From an uncultured Flavobacterium sp. (lineage in GTDB: Bacteria; Bacteroidota; Bacteroidia; Flavobacteriales; Flavobacteriaceae), in contig CAKUAD010000010.1 in assembly GCA_934636265.1 (NCBI GenBank), positions 1-59,499 of the forward strand: a DNA stretch of 59,499 bases. The letters run 5' to 3'. A model generated the notes under the pieces. That model had not been told where the DNA came from. It saw only the letters and a program-made list of their open reading frames with translations, and ran no database searches. This document shows positions 1 through 9,200 of this stretch, one piece after another. Both the position numbers and the translations under genes were made by a program. Position 1 is the stretch's first letter. Each line of letters starts with the position of its first letter.

Positions 1-690
1 AGTACGTTGGGTACAGAAATTCTGTAAATGTGGATCCTTAGCCCCGGCGATAGCTTCCAGATTGTTTGCGGTTTACGGATCTCAGTAGGTCAGGAAACGA
101 ACTTGGATTTGATTTTGATTTGTGTCGCACCAGAAACTTGCTCGGGGAGATATTTTCCAGGGGTGGCGCTAATCAAAAAAAAATCCGGACGCGCTCCCAC
201 CACCCGCCGCCCGAAATTTAGCGCCTTTCCACTACTGCCAGCGGGATAAAATCTGCCATAATTTTTAAGATTGGGTTGTTGGTTGATGATTGGCCGAGGA
301 CAAGTTTAACAAACGCTACAGAAAATCTGCCTTGGGGTGTCGCGATTTTTTTGTATCCGTGGGGAATACCGTGTTCCCCCTTCCCGTTCAGGGCCAAGCT
401 ACGAAAAAAACAAGTACGTTGGGTACAGAAATTCTGTAAATGTGGATCCTTAGCCCCGGCGATAGCTTCCAGATTGTTTGCGGTTTACGAATGTCCTCAG
501 TCAAACAGGAAACGAACTTGGATTTGATTTTGATTTGTGTCGCACCAGAAACTTGCACGGGGAGATATTTTCCCGGGGTGGGGCTAATCAAAAAAAATCC
601 GGACGCGCTCCCACCACCCGCCGCCCATAAATTTAACCACTTTTCTCCACCATCAACTCCAGGAAATCTGCTAAAAATGTTAAAGACGCG
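1..690. repeat. Two copies of a ~270-bp direct repeat, 412-bp period
   Basis: Copy 1 spans about 1-270 and copy 2 about 413-690. The first ~78 bases match almost without change (1-78 against 413-490). The next ~140 bases match with scattered substitutions and small indels, and the last ~50 bases only loosely. Each copy ends near a box reading TCTGC, then an A-rich run, then TTAA, at about 251-271 and 667-687; the same box occurs near 50602 and 58820. The minus-strand reading frame through copy 2 is broken by a stop in copy 1, and the copies differ at amino-acid-changing positions, so I read this as non-coding. The rest of 1-835 holds no recognisable gene. Confidence 0.8.
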
Positions 691-835
691 AAAAGCGGTC
701 AGTGAAAAACCTGATTGGTTACAGGGCCGGGTCAGGCCAACTGGCTCTAGTCGTATCGCAGGGCAAAACAGCCTGGGCGATCCTCAAAACAATAACCGCC
801 TACCATGAATAGCGGGCAGCAATAGCTTCTAGCCC

Positions 836-1714
836 CTACCCATTATACCCAAACCGCTTGAGCTGCCTTGCGTTGCTGCGCCAATCTTTATTGACTTTTA
901 CGTAGAGTTCGATGTGGATTTGCTTGCCGAAAAACTTTTCCAGATCAGCGCGCGCGGCAACGCCTACTCTTTTGATGGCGGCGCCCTTGTGGCCTATGAT
1001 GATACCCTTTTGGGTGTCGCGCTCCACCATGATGACGGCGCGGATGCGTATGATGTCGTCGTCTTCCAGGAATTCCTCGGTTTCAACTTCTACGGCATAG
1101 GGAATTTCCTTATCGTAATTGAGGAGGATTTTTTCGCGGATGGTTTCATTGACAAAAAATCTTTCAGGCTTGTCGGTGAGCTGGTCTTTTGGATAAAACG
1201 GCGGTGATTCCGGCAGGAGCGACACGATCCGGTCAAAAACTTCCCTGACGTTGAAGTTGTTGAGTGCCGATATCGGAAAGATCTCGGCATTAGGAAGTTT
1301 CTCCTTCCACAGCGCGACATATTCTTCCAGCGTTTCCTGATTGGATTTGTCTATTTTGTTGATGAGCAGCAGCACGGGGATTTCCGCGTAAAAAATCCGT
1401 TTGAAAAACGCTTCGTCCTTGAGGTCTTTTTCGCCAATTTCAACCATGTACAGCAGGACATCGGCATCCTCAAACGCCGATTTGACAAAATTCATCATCG
1501 ATTCCTGCATCTCATACGCCGGCTTGATAATTCCGGGCGTGTCAGAGAATACAATCTGGAAATCATCGCCGTTGACAATCCCCAGAATGCGGTGACGCGT
1601 CGTTTGCGCCTTAGAGGTGATGATTGACAGACGTTCGCCCACCAGGGCATTCATCAAGGTAGATTTCCCAACGTTAGGGTTCCCGATGATGTTGACAAAT
1701 CCGGCTTTGTGCAT
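836..1714 (-). CDS. era: GTPase Era
   Basis: Era is an essential GTPase that binds 16S rRNA and helps mature the 30S subunit. The 292-residue protein has the G1 loop GNPNVGKST at residues 11-19, the switch II motif DTPG at 58-61 and NKID at 119-122. A C-terminal KH domain follows, with the core IIGHKGAAIK near residues 237-246. The length is normal for the family. The gene stands alone on the minus strand, divergent from the cytochrome gene. A TATCTTTG -7 element lies 13 bases upstream of its ATG. Its stop codon falls inside the 11-base string ATGGGTAGGGG (minus strand), which also opens the repeats at 50521 and 58751. Confidence 0.97.
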   Translation of the reverse strand: MHKAGFVNIIGNPNVGKSTLMNALVGERLSIITSKAQTTRHRILGIVNGDDFQIVFSDTPGIIKPAYEMQESMMNFVKSAFEDADVLLYMVEIGEKDLKDEAFFKRIFYAEIPVLLLINKIDKSNQETLEEYVALWKEKLPNAEIFPISALNNFNVREVFDRIVSLLPESPPFYPKDQLTDKPERFFVNETIREKILLNYDKEIPYAVEVETEEFLEDDDIIRIRAVIMVERDTQKGIIIGHKGAAIKRVGVAARADLEKFFGKQIHIELYVKVNKDWRSNARQLKRFGYNG

Positions 1715-1727
1715 AACTTATTTTTTG

Positions 1728-1756
1728 CAAAGATACGGCATTCGCACAGCGCAAAA
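1728..1756 (-). promoter_or_regulatory. Predicted promoter of era
   Basis: On the minus strand, TTTTG at 1756-1752 is followed after 16 bases by TATCTTTG at 1735-1728, 13 bases before the era ATG. This fits the Bacteroidota primary-sigma consensus, with a spacer at or just below the usual lower limit. Confidence 0.5.
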
Positions 1757-1834
1757 CCCGCACAGCCGTGATTTTGATGCGGGAAGGCGAAAACCCGGCG
1801 CAGACATTTAAAAATTTTTATGGACGGCAACTGC

Positions 1835-1861
1835 TTGCGCATCAATTTTTTACTATTTTTG
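1835..1861 (+). promoter_or_regulatory. Possible promoter of the diheme cytochrome gene
   Basis: TTG at 1835-1837, a 16-base spacer, and TATTTTTG at 1854-1861 match the flavobacterial -33/-7 pattern. The ATG at 1875 is 13 bases downstream, so the leader would be only a few bases. Confidence 0.4.
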
Positions 1862-1874
1862 ATAACATTAATTT

Positions 1875-3008
1875 ATGAAAAATTTTTACCACGGCCTTTT
1901 GACCGCCTTGTTTTTGGTTTTTGCCGTTTCCTGTTCCGATGTCGACGGGGACGATGGCTACATTGTGCCGGATCCTGAATCGCCCGTAGTGGTCAACCTG
2001 ACCCAGGTGCCCTATCCCAAATTGTCCGACTACAAATTTTTTGACGGCGAGATGAAAGCGCTTGTTCCCGCTCTGGGTGTTTTGCCTTACGAGCCGTCGA
2101 GTTCGCTCTTTACTGATTACGCGCACAAAAAGCGTTTTGTCTGGATGCCTAAAGACACCAAGGCCGAGTTTAACGGCGACGACAAAATCCTGGAGCTTCC
2201 CGTGGGATCGGTCCTGATCAAGAATTTTTATTACGAAGGCGTTGAGGGATTTACATCAGGCACGCGGATCCTGGAAACCCGATTGATGATTCGCCGCGCA
2301 AACGGCTGGTTGTTTGCCAATTACGTTTGGAACAATGAGCAGACGGAGGCTTTCTATGATATGAACGGAAGCTTTGTCAACGTCAGCTTTACTGAAAATG
2401 GCGTCACGCGCACGGTGGATTACAGGATTCCGTCGGAGCCGCAGTGCATTGTTTGCCACAAGTCAAAATTTTGGGACGGCACGCAGGAAATTGCCACGCA
2501 CATCCCAATTGGCATCAAGCCGCAAAACCTGAACTTTGCGCTCAATTACGGAAGCGAAACCAAAAACCAGCTTCAAAAGTGGATTGATATGGGCTACCTC
2601 GATAGTGGATTTGATTTCCCATCGGCACAAAACACCGTTCCAAATTATATGGATGCATCGGCGCCGCTGGAAACCCGCGCCCGCGCCTACTTTGACGCCA
2701 ACTGCGCACATTGCCACGACGACAAGGGGCACTGCGATTACCGCCCGATGAAATTTCGCTTTGCGAGTACTTTTAACAACCAGCTCAACATGGGTGTTTG
2801 TGCCGATACCGAGGATATTCAGGATTTTCCGGAACTCAACAAAATTGTAGCGCCCCGCAATACCGATGGTTCGATGTTGTTTTTCCGCATCAACACCGTC
2901 GACGAAGCCTACCGGATGCCGCTTCACGGCCGGTCGGTCATTCACGATGAGGGCGTTGACCTTATCCGCGAATGGATCAACTCGCTGGATGCCAGTCAGT
3001 GTAATTAA
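1875..3008 (+). CDS. Diheme c-type cytochrome lipoprotein (SO2930-like)
   Basis: This is a 377-residue predicted periplasm-facing or outer-membrane lipoprotein. A hydrophobic signal ends at Cys20 (FAVSC followed by SD), a lipobox. Two haem c motifs are visible: CIVCH at residues 191-195 and CAHCH at 277-281. Met348 in a YRMP context is a candidate distal ligand of the second haem. The general plan matches the SO2930 family of diheme cytochromes; electron donor and acceptor cannot be read from sequence. Thirty-one bases separate it from the FG-GAP/ASPIC gene downstream, so the two are probably co-transcribed. The family call rests on motif layout and length, not on an alignment. Confidence 0.8.
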   Translation: MKNFYHGLLTALFLVFAVSCSDVDGDDGYIVPDPESPVVVNLTQVPYPKLSDYKFFDGEMKALVPALGVLPYEPSSSLFTDYAHKKRFVWMPKDTKAEFNGDDKILELPVGSVLIKNFYYEGVEGFTSGTRILETRLMIRRANGWLFANYVWNNEQTEAFYDMNGSFVNVSFTENGVTRTVDYRIPSEPQCIVCHKSKFWDGTQEIATHIPIGIKPQNLNFALNYGSETKNQLQKWIDMGYLDSGFDFPSAQNTVPNYMDASAPLETRARAYFDANCAHCHDDKGHCDYRPMKFRFASTFNNQLNMGVCADTEDIQDFPELNKIVAPRNTDGSMLFFRINTVDEAYRMPLHGRSVIHDEGVDLIREWINSLDASQCN

Positions 3009-3039
3009 TCAACTATCATAATTTCAAACCAACCCAACC

Positions 3040-5100
3040 ATGACAATGAACTTTACATTTTTTAAACATTTTTACCGGGCCTCGCTGGCTTTGGCGCTCG
3101 TTTTTACCGCGTCGGCCAGTGCCCAGGATTCCTGCGCGGCGCCTCAGGTGGTCACGGCCGGAACGCATGTGGTGGCTGCGATTAACGGAACCAACATTAC
3201 CACCTCCTGCTCTAATGCAAGCATGGCCGAATGGTTTGCCTACACGCCAACGCAAAATTATCTGGTTACCGTGACGTCGGATTTGCCGCAAAACATCTGT
3301 AAAGACACCAACTTTAGCGTGTATACCGGATCGTGCCCGACGCTTAACTGTGTCACCAGTGATGACAATTCTGGAACGCTGGCATGCAATTCAGGAAACA
3401 CCAACTCCAACCTTTCAGTGAAGACTTTTGACGCCATGGTTGGCAACAGCTACTACATTGTATGGGACAATAAAAACAGTGCGGCCGGTTTTGACTTCCA
3501 ACTTACTGAAGAGGAAATTATCATCCCGATCACGTACAACACCGTCAATGACCCAACCATTAACACAACCTACCGCATGTGCATCGTCGACATGAACAAC
3601 GACGATAAGGACGATGTAGTAGGCGTGAGCAACGGAACGCTGAAAATCCACTATCAGGGTACGGGTGGGACACTTACCCCTGCTCTTGTACCAATTGTGG
3701 GAACCAGCCTGATGCCTAACTGGAGCATGGCTGCCGGCGACTTTAACAAAGACGGATTCAATGACCTGATGATGGGCAACGGAAGCGGTATCTCGCTTTG
3801 GATGTCAAACGCAACCGGAACCGCTTATACCTCGATTACACCCGGGCAGTATATTTTTTGTCAGCGCACCAATTTTGCCGACCTTAACAACGACGGGCAT
3901 CTGGATGCGTTTTCTTGCCATGACGTTGCGCCAAACGTTTACTATCTGAACGATGGTTCAAACGGATTGGTTCATTACCAGGTAGGCAACACGCCGGGCG
4001 CAATGGCTTTGGGTGGCATTACCGGAAACTACGCCTCTATCTTTACCGACATTGACAACGACGGCGATACCGATATGTTTGTCTCCAAATGCTCAGGACC
4101 GGCCTGTGAACTTCACGTGAACGGAGGAAACAACAATTTTACGAACATGGCTGCCTTTACCGGACTCAATGTGACGCCGGTTGACTCTTGGTCATCGGCC
4201 GTTGCTGATTTTGACAATGACGGCGATATGGACATTTTAATCGGGTCAAACGGATCAGTGAATTCTATGTATTTCCGCAACAATGTGAATGACGGGAACG
4301 CCATTACCCAACCGTTTACAAACCTGTCGGTCGAAACCGGATGGGACGCTGATCCTACCACCGCCCGCGATTACATTGCCTATGACTTTGACAATGACGG
4401 CTATGTGGACGTGATGAGCTCAAGCGGACGCATCATGTTTAATGTTGACGGCGAATACTTTGTTGCAACCCAATACACCGGCCTTACTATGGGTGCCGTG
4501 GGCGACCTTAACAGCGACGGATTCCTGGACATCCTTAACGGAAGCAACATCCGCTATGCCGTACCAAACGGAAATGGATGGCTGCGCATCAACCTTAAAG
4601 GTATACAGAGCAACAGCAACGGCATTGGCGCACGCGTAGAGATTTACGGGCCTTTTGGCAAGCAGATACGCGACATCCGCAGCGGCGAAGGATTTGGTTA
4701 TATGAGCACATTGAGCGCGCATTTTGGTCTTGGTGAGGCTGCCGAAGTTACCCAGGCGATCATCAAATGGCCATCAGGCGTTGTCGACGTCATCAACAAT
4801 CCGCAAGCCAACTCAGCCATCACCGTGGTTGAAGGTTCAAGCCCGCTTTCTGTGGCCAATCCATCGCCAATGAATTTCACGGTGTATCCAAACCCGGCCC
4901 GGGACGTGCTGAACATCCAATTGGGTGAAGCTATGGCTGCCGGCGAAATGGTACGCATTCTGGACCTTAACGGCCGCCAGATCATGCAAACCGAGACACT
5001 GGAGAACATTCCGGTTAAAACCTTGGCGACCGGCCTTTACGTGGTAACTGTTAAAACCACCGACGGGAAGGAATACTCGCAAAAATTCTACAAGAACTAA
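3040..5100 (+). CDS. FG-GAP/VCBS propeller protein with ASPIC domain and T9SS sorting domain
   Basis: A 686-residue secreted protein with a signal peptide ending near SASAQ (about residue 29). After an N-terminal beta domain come seven calcium-loop motifs of the DxNxDG type (for example DFNKDGFND, DLNNDGHLD, DIDNDGDTD, DFDNDGDMD), which suggests a seven-bladed propeller. An ASPIC/UnbV segment follows (INLKG to IIKWPSG), and a C-terminal T9SS type A sorting domain opens with YPNPARD and ends in KFYKN. It should cross the outer membrane through T9SS and be anchored or released at the surface. Ligand and role are unknown. The start could be at 3046. It probably shares a transcript with the cytochrome gene, and a strong hairpin terminator follows its stop. 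Confidence 0.9.
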   Translation: MTMNFTFFKHFYRASLALALVFTASASAQDSCAAPQVVTAGTHVVAAINGTNITTSCSNASMAEWFAYTPTQNYLVTVTSDLPQNICKDTNFSVYTGSCPTLNCVTSDDNSGTLACNSGNTNSNLSVKTFDAMVGNSYYIVWDNKNSAAGFDFQLTEEEIIIPITYNTVNDPTINTTYRMCIVDMNNDDKDDVVGVSNGTLKIHYQGTGGTLTPALVPIVGTSLMPNWSMAAGDFNKDGFNDLMMGNGSGISLWMSNATGTAYTSITPGQYIFCQRTNFADLNNDGHLDAFSCHDVAPNVYYLNDGSNGLVHYQVGNTPGAMALGGITGNYASIFTDIDNDGDTDMFVSKCSGPACELHVNGGNNNFTNMAAFTGLNVTPVDSWSSAVADFDNDGDMDILIGSNGSVNSMYFRNNVNDGNAITQPFTNLSVETGWDADPTTARDYIAYDFDNDGYVDVMSSSGRIMFNVDGEYFVATQYTGLTMGAVGDLNSDGFLDILNGSNIRYAVPNGNGWLRINLKGIQSNSNGIGARVEIYGPFGKQIRDIRSGEGFGYMSTLSAHFGLGEAAEVTQAIIKWPSGVVDVINNPQANSAITVVEGSSPLSVANPSPMNFTVYPNPARDVLNIQLGEAMAAGEMVRILDLNGRQIMQTETLENIPVKTLATGLYVVTVKTTDGKEYSQKFYKN

Positions 5101-5107
5101 ATAAAAG

Positions 5108-5130
5108 GCCCGGTGATCCGGGCTTTTTTT
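5108..5130 (+). terminator. Rho-independent terminator
   Basis: GCCCGG (5108-5113), loop TGAT, CCGGGC (5118-5123), then seven T. It closes the cytochrome/FG-GAP unit. Confidence 0.9.
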
Positions 5131-5183
5131 ATCACCAATCGCAACGCTGAATATCTTATATTTACGCCCTGAAAATTAAAGCC

Positions 5184-5993
5184 ATGAAGACACAGGAAGA
5201 AATCTTGGAAATCAACAAAAAGCAAAAAGAGTTTTACAATTACAAGAAAAAAAACCTTCCTACCCGCGTGTGGAGTTTTGTACGGGAAAAAACCCTGAAG
5301 CAAATTAGGCGCGACATTGGTGTGCTCAACCAGTCTTATGACCTGCACAAGGTTTGGTTTGGCGATCTGGCCAATAAAAAAGTACTGGACCTGGGTTGCT
5401 TTGCCGGGAATTACTGGAGCGCCTATCTGGCCGAGAACAGCAAGGAATATGTGGGGTTGGATTTGAGCGACATCGCCATTGAAAAACTTGCCAAAACCAT
5501 CGAGAAGTTTCCCAACGCCCGTGCGGTGGCCGCCGATTTTTTGTCGGATACTGATTTCCCGGACAAGGATTTTGACATTATTTATGCGTATGGCGTATTG
5601 CACCACTTTCAGAACGTCGATTTGCTGATTTCAAAACTCAATGAAAAACTGGCTCCGGGCGGTGTCATCATCAGTTACGATCCGTTAGAGACCAGCGTGC
5701 CAATCAAAATGATCCGAACGATTTACCGTCCGTTCCAGAGCGACAAGGAATGGGAATGGCCATTTTCACGCACTACGTACCGCAAGTTTGACAAAGCTTT
5801 TAAAATAAAGGAGCGGCGTGGTGTTTTGGGCACTGCCAAATGGTATTTCCTGGTAAATATGTTGCCGATGTCGGAAGCGACCAAGAAACGAATCGGCGCG
5901 CGTTGGCATAAAAAAGATTGGGAAAAGTCATCCACATCTGATTCACACCTGTTTTCCTGCATGCAGTTAACAATGCTGATGGAAAAGCGATAA
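5184..5993 (+). CDS. Class I SAM-dependent methyltransferase
   Basis: A 269-residue soluble protein with a Rossmann-type methyltransferase core. Motif I is VLDLGCFAGNY (about residues 67-77), the acidic end of beta-2 is GLDLSD, the next motif is FDIIYAYGVLHH, and post-motif APGGVIISYDP follows. The N-terminus is lysine-rich, with EIxKKQKEFYN-like helices. Nothing in the neighbours gives the acceptor; it sits between two terminators and is probably transcribed alone. Sugar, lipid or small-molecule methylation are all possible. The start ATG is the first in frame. Confidence 0.85.
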   Translation: MKTQEEILEINKKQKEFYNYKKKNLPTRVWSFVREKTLKQIRRDIGVLNQSYDLHKVWFGDLANKKVLDLGCFAGNYWSAYLAENSKEYVGLDLSDIAIEKLAKTIEKFPNARAVAADFLSDTDFPDKDFDIIYAYGVLHHFQNVDLLISKLNEKLAPGGVIISYDPLETSVPIKMIRTIYRPFQSDKEWEWPFSRTTYRKFDKAFKIKERRGVLGTAKWYFLVNMLPMSEATKKRIGARWHKKDWEKSSTSDSHLFSCMQLTMLMEKR

Positions 5994-6030
5994 AAACAGG
6001 CGCTCCGAGTGACGGTTTTCTTACCGATCA

Positions 6031-6063
6031 AAAACAAAAAACCCACCGACGATGTCGATGGGT
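6031..6063 (-). terminator. Terminator of the initiator tRNA
   Basis: Read on the minus strand, ACCCATCGAC, loop ATC, GTCGGTGGGT form a 10-bp stem (6063-6041) with one G-T pair, followed by TTTTTGTTTT. Confidence 0.85.
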
Positions 6064-6072
6064 CTTGTTTAG

Positions 6073-6145
6073 TAGCGGGAACAGGACTCGAACCTGTGAC
6101 CTTCGGGTTATGAGCCCGACGAGCTGCCTACTGCTCTATCCCGCG
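6073..6145 (-). tRNA. Initiator tRNA-Met (CAT)
   Basis: This 73-nt cloverleaf has anticodon CAT at tRNA positions 34-36. Three features mark it as the initiator rather than an elongator: the first acceptor pair is a C1/U72 mismatch, the D stem has A11-U24, and the anticodon stem carries three consecutive G-C pairs (GGG at 29-31 against CCC at 39-41). The T loop reads TTCGAGT. CCA is not encoded. It has its own promoter and terminator. Confidence 0.95.
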
Positions 6146-6154
6146 CTGTGAGTG

Positions 6155-6184
6155 CAAATATACAACCGATTTAGGAAAAAGCAA
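6155..6184 (-). promoter_or_regulatory. Promoter of the initiator tRNA
   Basis: Minus strand: TTG (6184-6182), 19-base spacer, TATATTTG (6162-6155). The mature tRNA 5' end lies 9 bases further, so this also calibrates where transcripts start relative to the -7 element. Confidence 0.75.
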
Positions 6185-6204
6185 GCCGATTGGGCTTTTT
6201 TTTG
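6183..6204 (+). terminator. Possible small terminator hairpin
   Basis: AAGCC, loop GATTG, GGCTT, then a T-rich run on the plus strand. The stem is only 5 bp and overlaps the -33 region of the tRNA promoter on the other strand, so its function is uncertain. Confidence 0.4.
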
Positions 6205-6290
6205 TTTTTATTGTGAACGTGTTAAAAATGATGCAATTAAAAATGACAATCCTGTAAGGTTTTACCTTTAAATTCCCGTAACATTTGCAC

Positions 6291-9200
6291 ATGGAACAAA
6301 ACAGTACGATGAAAACCGCAAAACGCTATCTCCGGAAAGGCTTAAAAATCCTGCTCTGGATTGTCGGATCTGTACTGATTTTGTTCCTGATACTGGTTAT
6401 CGCACTTCAAATTCCAGCCGTCCAGAATTTCGCCAAAGATAAAGCCGTTACCTACCTGCAGGAAAAAATCAAGACGCCGGTAAAGGTTGGCCGGATTGAA
6501 ATTGGCCTTCCAAAACGCGTCATTCTCGAGGATTTCTATTTTGAAGACCAACAAAAAGACACGCTACTGGCCGGCCAAAGATTATCTGTCGACATCAGTC
6601 TTTTCAAGCTTCTTAAAAATCAGCTGGAAATAAATTCGGTCAAGCTGGAAGGCATCACCGCCAACCTGACGCGCAACCGCGATTCCATTTTTAACTTTGA
6701 TTACATTATCGATGCCTTTGCCCCAAAGGAACCCGATGACGAGGCTTCAAAACCCATGAAAATCTCAATAAACCGGATTGAACTGGACGACATCAGGTTT
6801 GCGTTTGACGACGCGCTTAGCCGGAATGACATCGCCCTCAGGTTGCATCATTTTGATACGCGATTCAACCGATTCAATCTGGACGAAATGGATTTTGACA
6901 TCCCTTATGTCAACCTGGACGGACTCCGGCTGACGCTAGATCAAGGATTGGTTGAAAAGGCAGCCGAGACTTCGGTTAAGGTGGTCGACACCCTGTCCAA
7001 ACGACCCGATCTGAAACTCAAACTGGGCACCATATCGCTGGCGCGGATTGATTTGGGTTATGACAGCCAAGGTACCAACCTCAACACCGGCGTGACAATC
7101 GGAAAGTTGAAAATCAAAGTCGACAAACTGGATCTGGTCAAACAGCAAATCGCGCTAAACGAATTTGAACTCAAAACCGTCCGCGGCAGCCTCGCCATCG
7201 GTCAAGCCGACAAATCCATCAAGGCGCCCGACATTGACACCACGGCCATCAAAAAAAACGGCTGGAATTTTAAGTTGCGCAAGACTTTGATTGCCGATGT
7301 CAACTTTAAGTTTGACGACCACGCATCGGCGCCAACACAAAACGGCATCGACTTTAAGCACCTTGAGCTGGACGGATTCAATCTGGACGGACGGGACCTC
7401 TCCTATTCCGACACCGGAATTTCAGGCAAAATCAACCGGCTTGCCGTTCGCGAAAAAAGCGGGCTCGCCATCAAACAGCTCAAAACTGATTTTGAATACG
7501 GACCCCGCGGCGCATCGCTTAAAAATCTTTATCTCGAAACGCCAAAAACCTTAGTTCGCGACCACCTTTCGGTTCGTTATGCGTCGGTTGAGTCGATAAA
7601 GGATGATCTGGAAAATTTGTACGTGGATGCCGATCTGAAGAACAGCCGGATTGCGTTTCGCGACATTCTCACCATCGTTCCCTCGCTAGACCAAATCAAT
7701 CCATTTGCTGCAAATCCCGATGCGGTGGTTTATCTCGATACCCGGATTTCCGGCAGGTTGTCGTCCTTGAACATTCCGCGGCTTAAATTAAGCGGTATCG
7801 GGCAAACCGTCGTAGATATGCGCGGGAACATCCGTGGATTGCCTGATGCGGCCCATGCAAACTACGATTTGGACATTCGCGAACTGCAGTCGACGGCGCG
7901 CGATATCCGCAGTTTTGTTCCGTCAGGGACGATCCCGGCAAACATCAATCTCCCCGAAACCATCAGCCTTAGTGGTAAAGTAAAAGGATCGCAACAAAAT
8001 TTTGCCGCCAAAATCAACGTCAAAAGCAGCATGGGTGTCGCATTCGTAGACGCGCAGATGGACCGACGCATCAAAAATCAGGAAACTTATAAGGCTGATG
8101 TCCGCTTGGATCAATTTGATTTGGGTAGGTTGATCAGCAATGATTCGATCGGGATTGTGTCGCTATCCACCCAAATTCAGGGCCGCGGACTGGATCCCAA
8201 AACCGCCGACGCAAAACTGAAGGCCATTCTCAAAGAAGCCGAGTTTAACCGATATAAGTACCGCGACCTGAAAATAGATGGATCCATCGCGGGCGGACAA
8301 TACTCGTTGGATGCCGGGATGAATGACCCGAATCTGACTTTCACACTGGATGCGGGCGGCGGATTTTCAGGGAAATATCCAACGGGAAAACTAAAGCTCA
8401 ATCTGGACATTGCCGACTTGAACCGGCTCAACCTTCACGCCGGACCGATGAAGTTGCGGGGCGAGGTTGATGGCGATATCGACGATTCAGACCCGGACAA
8501 CCTTAACGGCCGCGTGGATCTGCACCGCATTCAAATCTTGAAGGACGCCGATCCCATTGTACTGGACTCCATCAGTGTTGTGGCGCTGTCAACCGCCGAC
8601 AGCAACAGCATCAGCCTAAAATCGCAGTTTGTGCGCGCCAAAATGAAAGGCAAGTATAAGCTGACCCAGCTCCCGACCGCGGTAAAGAATACCATCAGTA
8701 AATATTACAACGTCAACCACGGCCCGGTGCAGCCAACTGACCCGCAGGTTGTGGATTTTCAAATCAGGGTTACCGACGACAAAATGCTTGAAAAAATCGC
8801 TCCGCAGATTGCGGGATTGGAGCCAATCGACATACAGGGAAGCTTTAGGAGCGTATCGGACTCCCTTGCCATTATGGGGCGTATTCCAAGACTCGTTTAT
8901 GGTTCGAACCAAATTTCGGGCGTAAAAATGGATGTCAGGACCGAGCGCGATTCATTGGTTTACCATATTACGGTTGATGCTGTCGAAAATGATCAATTCC
9001 TGTTGCCATTTACCGAATTGTCAGGGAACATCAAAGATGATGTAATTTCTTACCGCCTCTTTATCCGAGACCGCGCCAAAAAGGACCAATACGCCATTGC
9101 CGGGACGCTTAAATCAATTGACGGCGAAACTGAAATCAGCCTGGATCCGGACGGATTGCTGCTGAATTACGAAAAGTGGACCCTATCGCCTGACAATGTC

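Noticed and set aside
388..591. A 67-codon minus-strand frame through the left repeat (GKYLPVQVSGATQIKIKSKF segment) as a gene
   Set aside because: The equivalent frame in the first copy has a stop codon, differences change amino acids, and there is no promoter or family resemblance.
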